In this document: positions 49,586 through 58,023 of the stretch, piece by piece
How positions within the stretch are numbered: position 1 is the stretch's first letter
Layout of the letters: each line of letters begins with the position of its first letter
Assembly (NCBI GenBank): GCA_041656115.1
Contig: JBBAED010000005.1
Span: forward strand, 25,638 to 89,637
Length of the DNA stretch: 64,000 bases
Direction: 5' to 3'
Source of the DNA: Dehalococcoidales bacterium
GTDB taxonomy: Bacteria; Chloroflexota; Dehalococcoidia; Dehalococcoidales; UBA5627
Notes under the pieces: model-generated
What the model saw: only the letters and a program-made list of their open reading frames with translations
Database searches by the model: none
Told to the model about the DNA's origin: nothing
Position numbers and translations under genes: made by a program

Positions 49586-50551
49586 CTACTTCTTACGATA
49601 AACTTTAACCATATCCTTCGCTATTTGCAACACCTCTTGGCGCAGTTGGGGCGGTTCCAAAACCTCCACTTTTTCACCCCAGCCCGTTATCCAATTCAGC
49701 AGTTCACTGGTGTAAAAGACTTTTATCGTCATAATTACCGATCCGTCGGGCTGCTTTTCCAATTTCTGCGACGGGTGCCAGACGGTTTCCTCGGCAAAGC
49801 GGGCAATTTGCGGGATGAATTTGAGCTTTACGGTTTGTTCTTCTCCGTCAACAATGATTCCCCAGGCGCTTGAGAAGTATTTATTGGCATCAAAATCTTG
49901 GGGGATGGTGTATTTTTCATCGGTCAGCTCGATTGACTCAATTCGCTCGGTTTTGAAGACTCGCATTTCACCTGCACGGCAGCAATGGGCGAGAACATAG
50001 CTGGAATGCCCCGGCGCCGCCGGTTCAATAAAATAGGGTTCAATAATGCGCTCGGTGGCTTTTTCGGCCGGCAGGGAGCGGTAAGTTATTTTGACTTTGC
50101 GTTGAGAAGTCCAAGCTTCGGCGAGTTTGGGAAGCGTAAATATAAAACGTTCGTTGCGGGGCAGTTTTTCCATCCAATCAATTGTATTTAAGACTTGTTT
50201 TGCCAGCGGCGGCGGCATTACCGATGCCAAAAAATTGAAGGTGGTGGCAATGTTAGGATCGTAGCGGTTGCTGTAATTTAACATAAGGCGTGCCGCCAAA
50301 AAGATATTAAGGGCCTCTTTTAACGAAAAACGGACGGGAGGCAGGAAATAACTCTCATCGATTGCCCATTTGGCCTTTTCTTCATATATCGGAACCATTA
50401 AATCGGTTCCGAGGCTGTCGATATCACGGTAGATTGTGCGGACATTGACGCCAAACCTTTTGGCGAGGTCTTTAGTCGAAAAGCGCAGAGGGTTTTGGTA
50501 GATTAGAAACCAGATTTTTATCATTCGCTCTGTTTTTTTAATTCTCTCCAT
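49586..50551 (-). CDS. WYL-domain transcriptional regulator of the defence module
   Basis: 321 residues. An N-terminal helix-turn-helix (residues 10-60: STKDLAKRFGVNVRTIYRDI) is followed by the WYL domain (about 135-215; KVKITYRSLPAEKATERII, then YVLAHCCRAGEMRVFKTERI) and a WCX C-terminal region. WYL proteins bind nucleic-acid ligands and often control antiphage genes. Its ATG has an AAGGGGG ribosome site. It lies directly upstream of the helicase gene on the same strand. Matching inverted repeats lie upstream of its own promoter and between it and the helicase. Confidence 0.9.
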   Translation of the reverse strand: MERIKKTERMIKIWFLIYQNPLRFSTKDLAKRFGVNVRTIYRDIDSLGTDLMVPIYEEKAKWAIDESYFLPPVRFSLKEALNIFLAARLMLNYSNRYDPNIATTFNFLASVMPPPLAKQVLNTIDWMEKLPRNERFIFTLPKLAEAWTSQRKVKITYRSLPAEKATERIIEPYFIEPAAPGHSSYVLAHCCRAGEMRVFKTERIESIELTDEKYTIPQDFDANKYFSSAWGIIVDGEEQTVKLKFIPQIARFAEETVWHPSQKLEKQPDGSVIMTIKVFYTSELLNWITGWGEKVEVLEPPQLRQEVLQIAKDMVKVYRKK

Positions 50552-50580
50552 CCCCTTCCCCCTTTAGCTTATTTTCCCGC

Positions 50581-50609
50581 ATTATGCAATTACTCCAATA
50601 AAAAGTCAA
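50581..50609 (-). promoter_or_regulatory. Candidate promoter of the WYL gene
   Basis: Minus strand TTGACT (50604-50609), 17 bp, CATAAT (50581-50586). The transcript should start near 50574, about 23 nt before the ATG. Confidence 0.6.
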
Positions 50610-50644
50610 AAAAAACTAAAAATTTGCCCATTTCTTCTAATATT

Positions 50645-50662
50645 TTGACAAAATGCTGTCAA
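50645..50662. promoter_or_regulatory. Inverted repeat, candidate WYL operator 1
   Basis: TTGACA-AAATGC-TGTCAA with perfect 6-bp arms. The centre is about 72 bp upstream of the WYL -10 box. Same arms and spacer length as 49564-49581. Confidence 0.6.
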
Positions 50663-50709
50663 TAAAATGATGTATATTGGGATGTTAATAATAAGGAGGG
50701 ATATAAAAA

Positions 50710-50923
50710 ATGACAATAACCGCTTTTTTGTTGTCCGACTTGCTGACCGCTATGGACTGCTTAATGAAGCCGTCCTTACCGCAGGACAGGTCGATATTTC
50801 TAAAGCTTGCGGTACGCCGGTTCCATTACGGGCGGGGCGGCGGAAGAATTCATTGGTCATAAAATAAGAACCGATTACGGCGGTTACAACCGCAAACAAA
50901 AATTGAAGACGGGGATAGCCTGA
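50710..50923 (+). pseudogene. Frameshifted small gene remnant
   Basis: AAGGAGG and ATG at 50710 look like a true gene start, but the 48-codon frame from it has atypical codons. The next frame reads more naturally (FFVVRLADRYGLLNEAVLTA, then GQVDISKACGTPV) and, after a further shift near 50820, a third frame continues (GSITGGAAEEFIGHKIRTDY) to TGA at 50923. Two shifts would be needed to join them, so I read it as a decayed gene. No family recognised. The rest of 50552-51124 holds the promoter region of the WYL gene and a hairpin. Confidence 0.35.
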
Positions 50924-50930
50924 ATTTAAG

Positions 50931-50956
50931 AAGCCCTTGTTAAAACGCAAGGGCTT
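50931..50956 (+). terminator. Hairpin after the frameshifted remnant
   Basis: AAGCCCTTG (50931-50939) pairs perfectly with CAAGGGCTT (50948-50956); the T tract (GTTTTTG) comes ~12 nt later. It supports a former transcribed gene at 50710-50923. Confidence 0.45.
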
Positions 50957-51124
50957 AACTGTTTGCGTTTTTGCGGCCAAGCTATGCGTCTGCTTGCCGA
51001 CCTCCTCCGTCCGACACTACTTTAAACAGTTTCAGACGAGTTTTTAGAGGAGAATAATCTTTGAATAAAGCAAGCTATTCATAACGAATAAAGGGAGCAA
51101 AATAACGCGGCGAGGATGATATTT

Positions 51125-51200
51125 TGGTGGACCCAGAGAGGCTCGAACTCTCGACCTTTTGACTGCCAGTCAAACGTTCTCCCAACTGAACTATGGGCCC
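51125..51200 (-). tRNA. tRNA-Ala (anticodon GGC)
   Basis: 76 nt with an encoded CCA end. The acceptor arm GGGCCCA/TGGGTCC contains the G3-U70 pair that identifies alanine tRNA. The D arm is in ATAGTTCAGTTGGGAGAAC, the anticodon stem TTTGA/TCAAA encloses the loop CTGGCAG (anticodon GGC), and the T loop is GAGAG-TTCGAGC-CTCTC. It lies downstream of cysS on the same strand. Confidence 0.96.
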
Positions 51201-51326
51201 AAATGATTACTTAATTTAGCATAAATGAGGGTCTCTTATCAAGGGCGGACGTTGGTATCCGTTACAACAAGGTTTCAATCCCGTTTACCAAAGTGTTTTA
51301 TCCCGCCTTGCAAGTTTTAATGAGAG

Positions 51327-52694
51327 CTACTTTTTCTTTAGCGGGGTGATTTTTACGCCGTTCGGTGTATCCTCAACCGCAACCCCCAAAGCCGCCAGCT
51401 TTTCACGTACGGCGTCGGCTTCTTTCCAGTTTTTTCCCTCTCTGAAAATCCGACGCTGTTCTATTAAGTCTTGGATTTCAGGGTTATCTTCAAAACTTAC
51501 GGGGTTTAATCTCAGCCCGAGGACATTCTGCCCTAAATCCAGCAGGGTCTTTTTGGCTTCGGAAATATTTGCCCCGGAATCCGCCCCTTGGTTGATTGCT
51601 CGGGCAAGATCAAATAAAGCCGCCAGTGCCTGCGGTGTATTAAAATCGTCATCCATTGCTTCGATAAACATCTTGCGATATGGTTCCGGATCAACCGCGT
51701 TACCGTTAGCGTTAGCGGTATCTTCTCTCTCAACGGTGCGTCTTAAACGGTCGGCACCGCTATCCGCCGCCTGAAAAGCTTCCGTTGAAAACTTTAAAGG
51801 GCTGCGGTAATGCGAGTTCAAAACAAAGATGCGAATCGTATCGGCGCCGTAATCTTTTAAGGCATCTTTAATCGTAATTAGGTTCCCTAAAGATTTACTC
51901 ATTTTATCTTCGCCGAACTGCAACAACCCGTTATGCAGCCAATATTTGGCAAACGGCTTCTGCCCGGTAAAACTTTCCGACTGCACGATTTCGTTTTCGT
52001 GATGCGGGAATATAAGGTCGCTCCCGCCGCCGTGAATATCGATTTTATCCCCGAGATACTTTAAAGACATCGCACTGCATTCGATATGCCAGCCGGGTCT
52101 TCCTTCTCCCCAAGGGCTTGTCCAGGACGGTTCTCCCGGCTTTGAAGCCTTCCAGAGGGTAAAATCCATCGGGTTCTCTTTATCCTGTTCAATTTCAATT
52201 CTTGCACCGGCCATCATTGAATCCAATGTACGGTGTGCCAGTTTGCCGTAATCTTTAATCTTAGTGACCCTAAAATAGACACTGCCGTCGGCTTCGTAGG
52301 CAAATCCGTTATCGATTAGCCCCTCAACAACTTCGATGATTTTATCAATTTCACCGGTAGCTCGGGGGTAAAAATCGGCTCTGACAACATTTAGAGCATC
52401 CATATCTTCCAAAAAACTATCGGAATATTGCTCCGCAAGCGCAGAAGCGGAAATTCCTCTTTCATTTGCGCGATTAATAATTTTATCATCGATATCGGTA
52501 AAGTTTTGCACAAACTTGAGTTTATACCCGCTGAATTTGATGTAACGCCTGATAACATCAAAAATAATATAGCTCATCGCATGCCCGATATGGGCATCGG
52601 AGTAGGGGGTAACTCCGCAGACATACATTGTTACCTCATCGCCGTGCGGTACAAATTCCTCTTTTTTAGCAGACAGGGTGCTGAAAATCTTCAT
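51327..52694 (-). CDS. cysS: Cysteinyl-tRNA synthetase
   Basis: 455 residues, class I. The zinc ligand C26 precedes the HIGH motif (HIGH at 35-38 in DAHIGHAM), and KMSKSLGN is the KMSKS loop. The segment PGWHIECSAMS and GGGSDLIFPHHENE are cysteine-specific. It charges tRNA-Cys. GAGGAG precedes the ATG, which overlaps the ispF stop by 4 nt. The gene order radA-ispD-ispF-cysS is a well-known bacterial arrangement. Confidence 0.96.
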   Translation of the reverse strand: MKIFSTLSAKKEEFVPHGDEVTMYVCGVTPYSDAHIGHAMSYIIFDVIRRYIKFSGYKLKFVQNFTDIDDKIINRANERGISASALAEQYSDSFLEDMDALNVVRADFYPRATGEIDKIIEVVEGLIDNGFAYEADGSVYFRVTKIKDYGKLAHRTLDSMMAGARIEIEQDKENPMDFTLWKASKPGEPSWTSPWGEGRPGWHIECSAMSLKYLGDKIDIHGGGSDLIFPHHENEIVQSESFTGQKPFAKYWLHNGLLQFGEDKMSKSLGNLITIKDALKDYGADTIRIFVLNSHYRSPLKFSTEAFQAADSGADRLRRTVEREDTANANGNAVDPEPYRKMFIEAMDDDFNTPQALAALFDLARAINQGADSGANISEAKKTLLDLGQNVLGLRLNPVSFEDNPEIQDLIEQRRIFREGKNWKEADAVREKLAALGVAVEDTPNGVKITPLKKK

Positions 52695-53170
52695 CCGTTC
52701 TCCTCTTCAATTGTGGCTACCGCCCAAGCGACCATGCCTTCTTCTCTGCCGGCAAACCCGAGTTGTTCCGAGGTGTTCGCTTTGACGCTGACGGCGCCGA
52801 TATCCACTTTCATGGTATCTGCAAGTTTCTTTCTGATATTTTGAATATGTTCCATTAGTTTAGGCTGCTCGGCGACGATAACCGCATCAATGTTTCCGAC
52901 GCGGTACCTGTTTGTTTTAAGAAGTTCCAAGACCCTTTCCAGTAAGATAAGGCTTGAAATCCCTTTTAAACTCGGGTCTCCGGGCGGAAAGTGCTGCCCG
53001 ATATCCCCTAAGGCGGCCGCTCCCAACAGGGCATCCATTACGGCATGGGTCAGTACATCGGCATCGCTCCAGCCGATAAGACCTTGCCGGGAGGGTATCT
53101 CAACCCCTCCTAAAACCAGCTTTAAATCCGGTGCCAAGCGGTGTACATCATAGCCAATTCCGACACGCAT
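52691..53170 (-). CDS. ispF: 2-C-methyl-D-erythritol 2,4-cyclodiphosphate synthase
   Basis: 159 residues, standard length. The metal site is D8-x-H10 (GIGYDVHRL) with a later histidine in SDADVLTHAVMDALLGA; GDIGQHFPP and SVKANTSEQLGFAGREEG are conserved. It forms the cyclodiphosphate in the MEP isoprenoid pathway. AAGGAGG precedes the ATG. The previous gene, ispD, ends one base upstream. Confidence 0.96.
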   Translation of the reverse strand: MRVGIGYDVHRLAPDLKLVLGGVEIPSRQGLIGWSDADVLTHAVMDALLGAAALGDIGQHFPPGDPSLKGISSLILLERVLELLKTNRYRVGNIDAVIVAEQPKLMEHIQNIRKKLADTMKVDIGAVSVKANTSEQLGFAGREEGMVAWAVATIEEENG

Positions 53171-53171
53171 T

Positions 53172-53849
53172 TTATGTGCCTCCTTTTACCAGAATTTCTG
53201 CCAGTGACAAATCCAGGGGTGTGGTAACTTTAATATTGTTATACGAACCGGGATATAGTTTTACGGTATACCCCAAGCTCTCTGCTAGCGCCGCATCGTC
53301 GGTTGCGTTTTTGCAAGCCTTAGCGTGCGCCTCTCTTATTATATCAGATTTAAAAACTTGCGGTGTTTGTACCGCCCACAATTTTTCACGCGGCGGGGTT
53401 CCGATAATGAAATTGTCGTCGGAGGCCATTTTAATTGTATCGGTTACCGGTACGGCAGCTACAGCCGCTCCCGTTTCCTTCGCCTCGCTAATCCCGATTT
53501 TAATCAGCGATTCCTTAACAAAGGGGCGTGCCCCGTCGTGAATTACAATCCACTCACAATCTTCCAGCAGTTGAAGCCCGTTAGAAACCGATTGCTGGCG
53601 CTCTTTGCCGCCGGTGCAAATAGCGGTTACCTTTTGCCAACCGTAATCGGCTGCCAATTTTTTGCCTGTTTCGATATTATGCTCCCCGAGGACAATTACA
53701 ATTTGGTCGATTGCGGAGCATTTCTCGAATACTTCGACCGTCCATGCCAGTAAAGGTTTTCCGTTAAGGGGTACAAAGATTTTATCAATCCCCTTCATCC
53801 GTTCGCCTTTGCCGGCGGCTACGATTATGGCTCCTACCTTAGCGCACAT
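53172..53849 (-). CDS. ispD: 2-C-methyl-D-erythritol 4-phosphate cytidylyltransferase
   Basis: 225 residues. The CTP-binding loop is VAAGKGERMKG (residues 10-20), with later GGKERQQSVSNGL, VIHDGARPFV and VTDTIK motifs. It couples MEP to CTP, the third step of the MEP pathway. With ispF next door, this marks the MEP route to isoprenoids. The start at 53849 has a weak ribosome site (GGGTG). Confidence 0.95.
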   Translation of the reverse strand: MCAKVGAIIVAAGKGERMKGIDKIFVPLNGKPLLAWTVEVFEKCSAIDQIVIVLGEHNIETGKKLAADYGWQKVTAICTGGKERQQSVSNGLQLLEDCEWIVIHDGARPFVKESLIKIGISEAKETGAAVAAVPVTDTIKMASDDNFIIGTPPREKLWAVQTPQVFKSDIIREAHAKACKNATDDAALAESLGYTVKLYPGSYNNIKVTTPLDLSLAEILVKGGT

Positions 53850-53869
53850 TTTAATTAGTCACCCATCTT

Positions 53870-55261
53870 TTATTCTTCGGCTCTATCCCCGCTTTGCTCT
53901 TCGGTAAGCCCGATTCTGATTGCTTCCCTGAGCGTTGATGCGGGTAAAAGCTGAATATCCTTTGTTTTGATATGCTTCATACTGGCCTGCGGGATGATAC
54001 ATTTTTTAAAGCCCAATCTGGCCGCTTCGGTAACCCGTCTTTCCGGCTGCGAAATCCCTCTGAGTTCGCCGCTGAGGCCGATTTCACCGAGGGCTGCCAT
54101 TTCGGGGTTAATGCCCTTATCCTTAAAGCTTGATGCAATTGCCAGCGCAATCGCCAAATCGGCTGCCGGTTCTTTAATCTGGATTCCTCCGGTTGCATTA
54201 ACGATAATATCCTGATTACCGAGCTTTAAATAGGCACGACGGCTAAGCACCGCCGTAATCATTAATAACCTGCCGAAATCTACGCCGTTAGCCGTTCGGC
54301 GCGGTAATCCGAACGACGTGGTATTGGTTAAGGCCTGAATCTCAACCAATAGCGGGCGGCTGCCTTCAAGTGTCGGTACAACCGCCGAGCCGACTGCTTG
54401 TTCCAATCTCTGTGAAAGAAATACTTGCGAAGGGTTGGTTACTTCCGTCATCCCTTCGTTTTTCATTTCAAAAATGCCGACTTCATTGGTTGACCCGAAC
54501 CTGTTTTTTATCGAGCGCAGCAGCCTGTAGGAGCTGAACTGTTCCCCTTCAAGATACAAAACACAGTCTACGATATGTTCCAACACCTTGGGGCCGGCAA
54601 TAGTGCCTTCTTTGGTGACATGCCCCGTAATAATAACGGGGATTTGGTTTGTTTTGGCCCAGTGCATTAAATGTGTAGTGCACTCGCGCACTTGTACGAT
54701 ACTGCCGGTGGTTGATTCAATTCCGGTAAGAGATACCGCTTGTATCGAATCAATTACCGCCAGGCTTGGTTTGATTTGATCCAAATGTTCCAAAACAGCT
54801 TCGAGGTCATTTTCCGAAAGAACATAAAGATGGTCGCTGTTAATTCCGAGCCTTGCCGCTCTTAATTTAGTTTGGCGCGGCGTTTCTTCACCCGAAACGT
54901 AAACAACCTCGCTGTTTTCTTTGGCTAAACAGGCACAGGCTTGCAACAAAAGCGTGGATTTTCCGATACCCGGTTCTCCGCCCAAAAGAATTAACGAGCC
55001 CGATACCAATCCTCCCCCCAATACACGGTTAAACTCGCCCAGCGCCAGCGGGGTGCGCGCTTCGGGCGGTGTATCAACTTGTGAGAGCTTTTGCGGACGG
55101 TTCTCGCGGTCAATAGGCCTTTTCTTTGAAGCGGATGCAGACACAACTTTTTCAACCAGCGTGTTCCATTCCCCGCATCCCGGGCATTTCCCTTCCCAGC
55201 GATAATTTTCCCTGCCGCATTCACGGCAAACAAACATAGTGCGTGTTTTATTTGCAGCCAT
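53870..55261 (-). CDS. radA: DNA repair protein RadA (Sms)
   Basis: 463 residues. The zinc finger is C12, C15, C26 and C29 (FVCRECGRE; GKCPGCGEW). Walker A is GEPGIGKS (95-102), Walker B VIDSIQAV-like, the RadA motif is KNRFGSTNEVG, and the last ~150 residues form the Lon-protease-like domain (AADLAIALAIASSF; ALGEIGLSGELR). It drives branch migration in recombination. GAGGAATAA precedes the ATG. It heads the radA-ispD-ispF-cysS-tRNA unit. Confidence 0.95.
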   Translation of the reverse strand: MAANKTRTMFVCRECGRENYRWEGKCPGCGEWNTLVEKVVSASASKKRPIDRENRPQKLSQVDTPPEARTPLALGEFNRVLGGGLVSGSLILLGGEPGIGKSTLLLQACACLAKENSEVVYVSGEETPRQTKLRAARLGINSDHLYVLSENDLEAVLEHLDQIKPSLAVIDSIQAVSLTGIESTTGSIVQVRECTTHLMHWAKTNQIPVIITGHVTKEGTIAGPKVLEHIVDCVLYLEGEQFSSYRLLRSIKNRFGSTNEVGIFEMKNEGMTEVTNPSQVFLSQRLEQAVGSAVVPTLEGSRPLLVEIQALTNTTSFGLPRRTANGVDFGRLLMITAVLSRRAYLKLGNQDIIVNATGGIQIKEPAADLAIALAIASSFKDKGINPEMAALGEIGLSGELRGISQPERRVTEAARLGFKKCIIPQASMKHIKTKDIQLLPASTLREAIRIGLTEEQSGDRAEE

Positions 55262-55466
55262 CAGTTATTCCTCTAATCCAATTTGAAACTGTAATCGTGT
55301 CCAATAAGTCTTATCCCCATTATACAGTATGGATTGTTTTGATAACAGAAGTATGCGCTTATTTTAACATATTGCCACGGTGTATCGATTTAAAATAATT
55401 TTTTTGCGGGCGGGATTTTTTTATGCTAATGTAATATAAATTACATTGCCCGAGGAGGATCTGCGG

Positions 55467-56444
55467 ATGTTAAATCTCGGTATTGTCGGATATGGTAATT
55501 TAGGCAGGGGGGTTCAGGCAGCGATTGAAAGAAGCCCCGATATGGAACTTTGTGCTGTTTTATCAAGGCGCCCCGAAATTATCCAAAAAGAGCTGGGAGA
55601 TATTCCGGTATTTAACAGTGAAGGGTTCACCCTTCCCAAGGGGCTGAAAATAGATGTGATGATTCTTTGCGGCGGCTCAAAAGAGGATACCCCCGTGCAG
55701 GGCCCTTTGTTTGCCAAGAATTTCAGCACCGTTGACAGCTATGATGCGCATGCCAATGTGCCGGAGTACTACCAAAAAATGAATATGATTGCCCGTCAGA
55801 TGGGGAACGTATCGATTATTTCCACCGGCTGGGACCCCGGCATTTTTTCGATTGAAAGAATGTTAGGGCACTCCTTTTTCCCGCAAAGTACCGCATATAC
55901 TTTTTGGGGTAGGGGCGTTAGCCAAGGACATTCCGATGCCGCTCGTAAAGTAGCAGGCGTTATTGATGCGCGTCAATATACCGTTCCGATAGAAAGCGCG
56001 ATTGAAGAAATCAGAAACGGAAATGTTCCCGAGCTTTTAAAAAGGGAAATGCACAAGCGTTTGGTTTACGTGGTCGCCGAAAACTTACATGAACACGACA
56101 GAATCAGAAAAGAAATAACCGAAATGCCCGATTATTATGCCGATTACGAAACCGAAGTAATTTTTATTACCGAAGAAGAAATGAAGTGCAAGCATTCGAA
56201 TTTACCCCACGGGGGCTTTGTCCTGACTTCGGCCGTTACCGGTGATAACCATAAACAAATCATAGAGTACCGCTTGCAACTCGATAACAACCCCGAGTTT
56301 ACGGGCAGTATTTTGGTTGCCTGTGCCAGAGCGGCTTATCGAATGAAGCAAAAAGGGCACGCCGGTGCTTTTACGATGCTTGATATACCTCCGGCGTTTT
56401 ACAGCCCGCTGTCGGGCGGCGAGTTAAGACAAAGATTTGTTTAG
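55467..56444 (+). CDS. ddh: meso-Diaminopimelate dehydrogenase
   Basis: 325 residues from ATG 55467, with GAGGAGGAT upstream; an earlier GTG/TTG-type start would lie before that site. The NADP-binding loop is GIVGYGNLGRGVQAA. The family segments GGSKEDTPVQGP, TVDSYDAHANVP, STGWDPGIFS, WGRGVSQGHSDAAR and HGGFVLTSA are all visible. It interconverts tetrahydrodipicolinate and meso-DAP with NADPH and ammonia, a one-step branch of lysine and peptidoglycan synthesis. The length matches the type I enzyme of corynebacteria and clostridia. Confidence 0.9.
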   Translation: MLNLGIVGYGNLGRGVQAAIERSPDMELCAVLSRRPEIIQKELGDIPVFNSEGFTLPKGLKIDVMILCGGSKEDTPVQGPLFAKNFSTVDSYDAHANVPEYYQKMNMIARQMGNVSIISTGWDPGIFSIERMLGHSFFPQSTAYTFWGRGVSQGHSDAARKVAGVIDARQYTVPIESAIEEIRNGNVPELLKREMHKRLVYVVAENLHEHDRIRKEITEMPDYYADYETEVIFITEEEMKCKHSNLPHGGFVLTSAVTGDNHKQIIEYRLQLDNNPEFTGSILVACARAAYRMKQKGHAGAFTMLDIPPAFYSPLSGGELRQRFV

Positions 56445-56468
56445 ATAGCTACTTAAAAAGTCTTGCTT

Positions 56469-56500
56469 AACGGGATAGGGTTACGGTCTTATCCCGTTTT
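56469..56500 (+). terminator. Terminator after ddh
   Basis: AACGGGATA (56469-56477) pairs with TATCCCGTT (56490-56498), followed by TTCC. It overlaps the end of the convergent LuxC-like gene. Confidence 0.6.
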
Positions 56501-58006
56501 CCAATCGACAAGTTGGCTTAAAACTATCATTCCGTCATGGGGCATTCCGCCAAAAACGGTATCGCATTGTCCCAGCGGCAAAACAGTTGATGCGCCGCGG
56601 CCAAGTATTTGCTCTTTTAATTCCAGTCGAAGTTTCTCGGGGAATATTCCTACGGTTGAAACGCTTTGATGGATGTATTTGAGGGCATCTTCCGCTTTGT
56701 CTACCGGCCTGATAACCACTAATCGTGATAACGGGTGATCAAGAATATCAAACTCCCCGTTAATTACCGTCGCCCCCGAAACGTAATTTTCGTTTGTATA
56801 GTTGAGATACCATTTTTCTCCGGCATATTTACCGCGTTTCATTCGTTTAATTTGTCCGGCGGCATCCGGTATTACGAAATTAGGGGCGATTCTATCGTAG
56901 TTTTTTAATCCTTGCTGTATAAGCAGCGCATATTCGTTTACTTGTTCCTTTGTTCCTTCAACGTAGTGCACAAGCGAAGCGTTACAGGAATTTTGATTAT
57001 TTATCAGAACATCTTTAAGCGCTTTAGCAACTGTTTCTTTGAGGTTAGCGCTAAAGCATTTTTTGCCAATTAAACTGATACCGTATTTGGGATTAAACGA
57101 GATTACCCTTACAAAAGGGTTTTGATTTTGGATTGCCGTTACGGCATTTGCACCACCCCAAACTATAATCCTGTCAAAAGCCTTCGGTTTAAATAAATCC
57201 TTTTCAATTTCATAATCGCCTCCCCGCCAATACACAAGCGACATGTTTTGTGTAATCGGATGATTTGGCGCTGTGTTGTATGCGGCAACGGCAAGCAGCG
57301 CCCCGGAAATAAGCGCTTCGCGAGGCATTTTTATAACCGCCGCCGATTTTGTAAGCACCGCGCGCAGTGCGGAAATAATCGGAACCTCAAAAGCGTTTCC
57401 GGCGGTAATATGAAGCTGGCGGGTTGGCATCGCACGAACGGCAACACCTTTATTGTTGACCTTTACCCAGCCGTTTAAGAAAGCGCTGCCGGGTTTTCCG
57501 TTATAAGACAGTTCCGCATCAATGATATCTTTTGCCGTTTTACCGTTTAAGGTTTTTGAAATCGCGGAAAGTTGTGCATTTATAATATTATCCGGGTATT
57601 TAGCAGTCAGGCCGTAGATTTTGGCTGCTTGCGACAGTAGATTTTTATTTTTACATAAATAATTGCCGATGTTATCCAAATAATCCAAAATTTCAGCTAC
57701 GGAAAGGGAATAAAGGGTTTTTACAAGGTTATCGATGTCATTTTCAATCAAGTCTTCCGCCTTAATAATCGGCATCACTTGGTAGATATATCCGTCGGTG
57801 CATTCTGTTGTTTGGTTACCAGTAATCGGCTCTCTGATAACTTGAGCTTCATTAATTTTTAAATAATCGGCGCCGATATCCGTCCCTTCGAATGCCTCTT
57901 TTAGATCTTGGTATTTGATAGACGGAGGCTGAATAAGTTTTCCTTTTACTAAAAAGGGGATTCCTATAACGTTTTCCTCTAAAACGAAAAGATTGCTCTT
58001 ATCCAT
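56489..58006 (-). CDS. LuxC-like acyl-CoA (fatty acyl) reductase
   Basis: About 505 residues from ATG 58006, with GAGGGGG upstream. The aldehyde-dehydrogenase-like fold shows RQLHITAGNAFEVPIISALR, DRIIVWGGANAVTAI, and the catalytic cysteine in NNQNSCNASLVHY (C341 in this numbering). LuxC reduces acyl groups, passed from LuxE, to fatty aldehydes with NADPH. The partner LuxE-like gene is directly upstream. No luciferase genes are near, so the aldehyde must serve another purpose, such as lipid or wax-type metabolism. Confidence 0.85.
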   Translation of the reverse strand: MDKSNLFVLEENVIGIPFLVKGKLIQPPSIKYQDLKEAFEGTDIGADYLKINEAQVIREPITGNQTTECTDGYIYQVMPIIKAEDLIENDIDNLVKTLYSLSVAEILDYLDNIGNYLCKNKNLLSQAAKIYGLTAKYPDNIINAQLSAISKTLNGKTAKDIIDAELSYNGKPGSAFLNGWVKVNNKGVAVRAMPTRQLHITAGNAFEVPIISALRAVLTKSAAVIKMPREALISGALLAVAAYNTAPNHPITQNMSLVYWRGGDYEIEKDLFKPKAFDRIIVWGGANAVTAIQNQNPFVRVISFNPKYGISLIGKKCFSANLKETVAKALKDVLINNQNSCNASLVHYVEGTKEQVNEYALLIQQGLKNYDRIAPNFVIPDAAGQIKRMKRGKYAGEKWYLNYTNENYVSGATVINGEFDILDHPLSRLVVIRPVDKAEDALKYIHQSVSTVGIFPEKLRLELKEQILGRGASTVLPLGQCDTVFGGMPHDGMIVLSQLVDWKTG

Positions 58007-58023
58007 AGTTTCCCCCTCCTCTT

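Noticed and set aside
42973..50551. A complete DISARM, BREX or type I restriction system
   Set aside because: No drmA/drmB, no pglZ/brxC and no hsdS-like gene is present next to the module.
11239..51038. AAACAGTTTCAG found both before rpsT (near 11239) and near 51027
   Set aside because: A 12-nt match with nothing comparable in context; probably chance.
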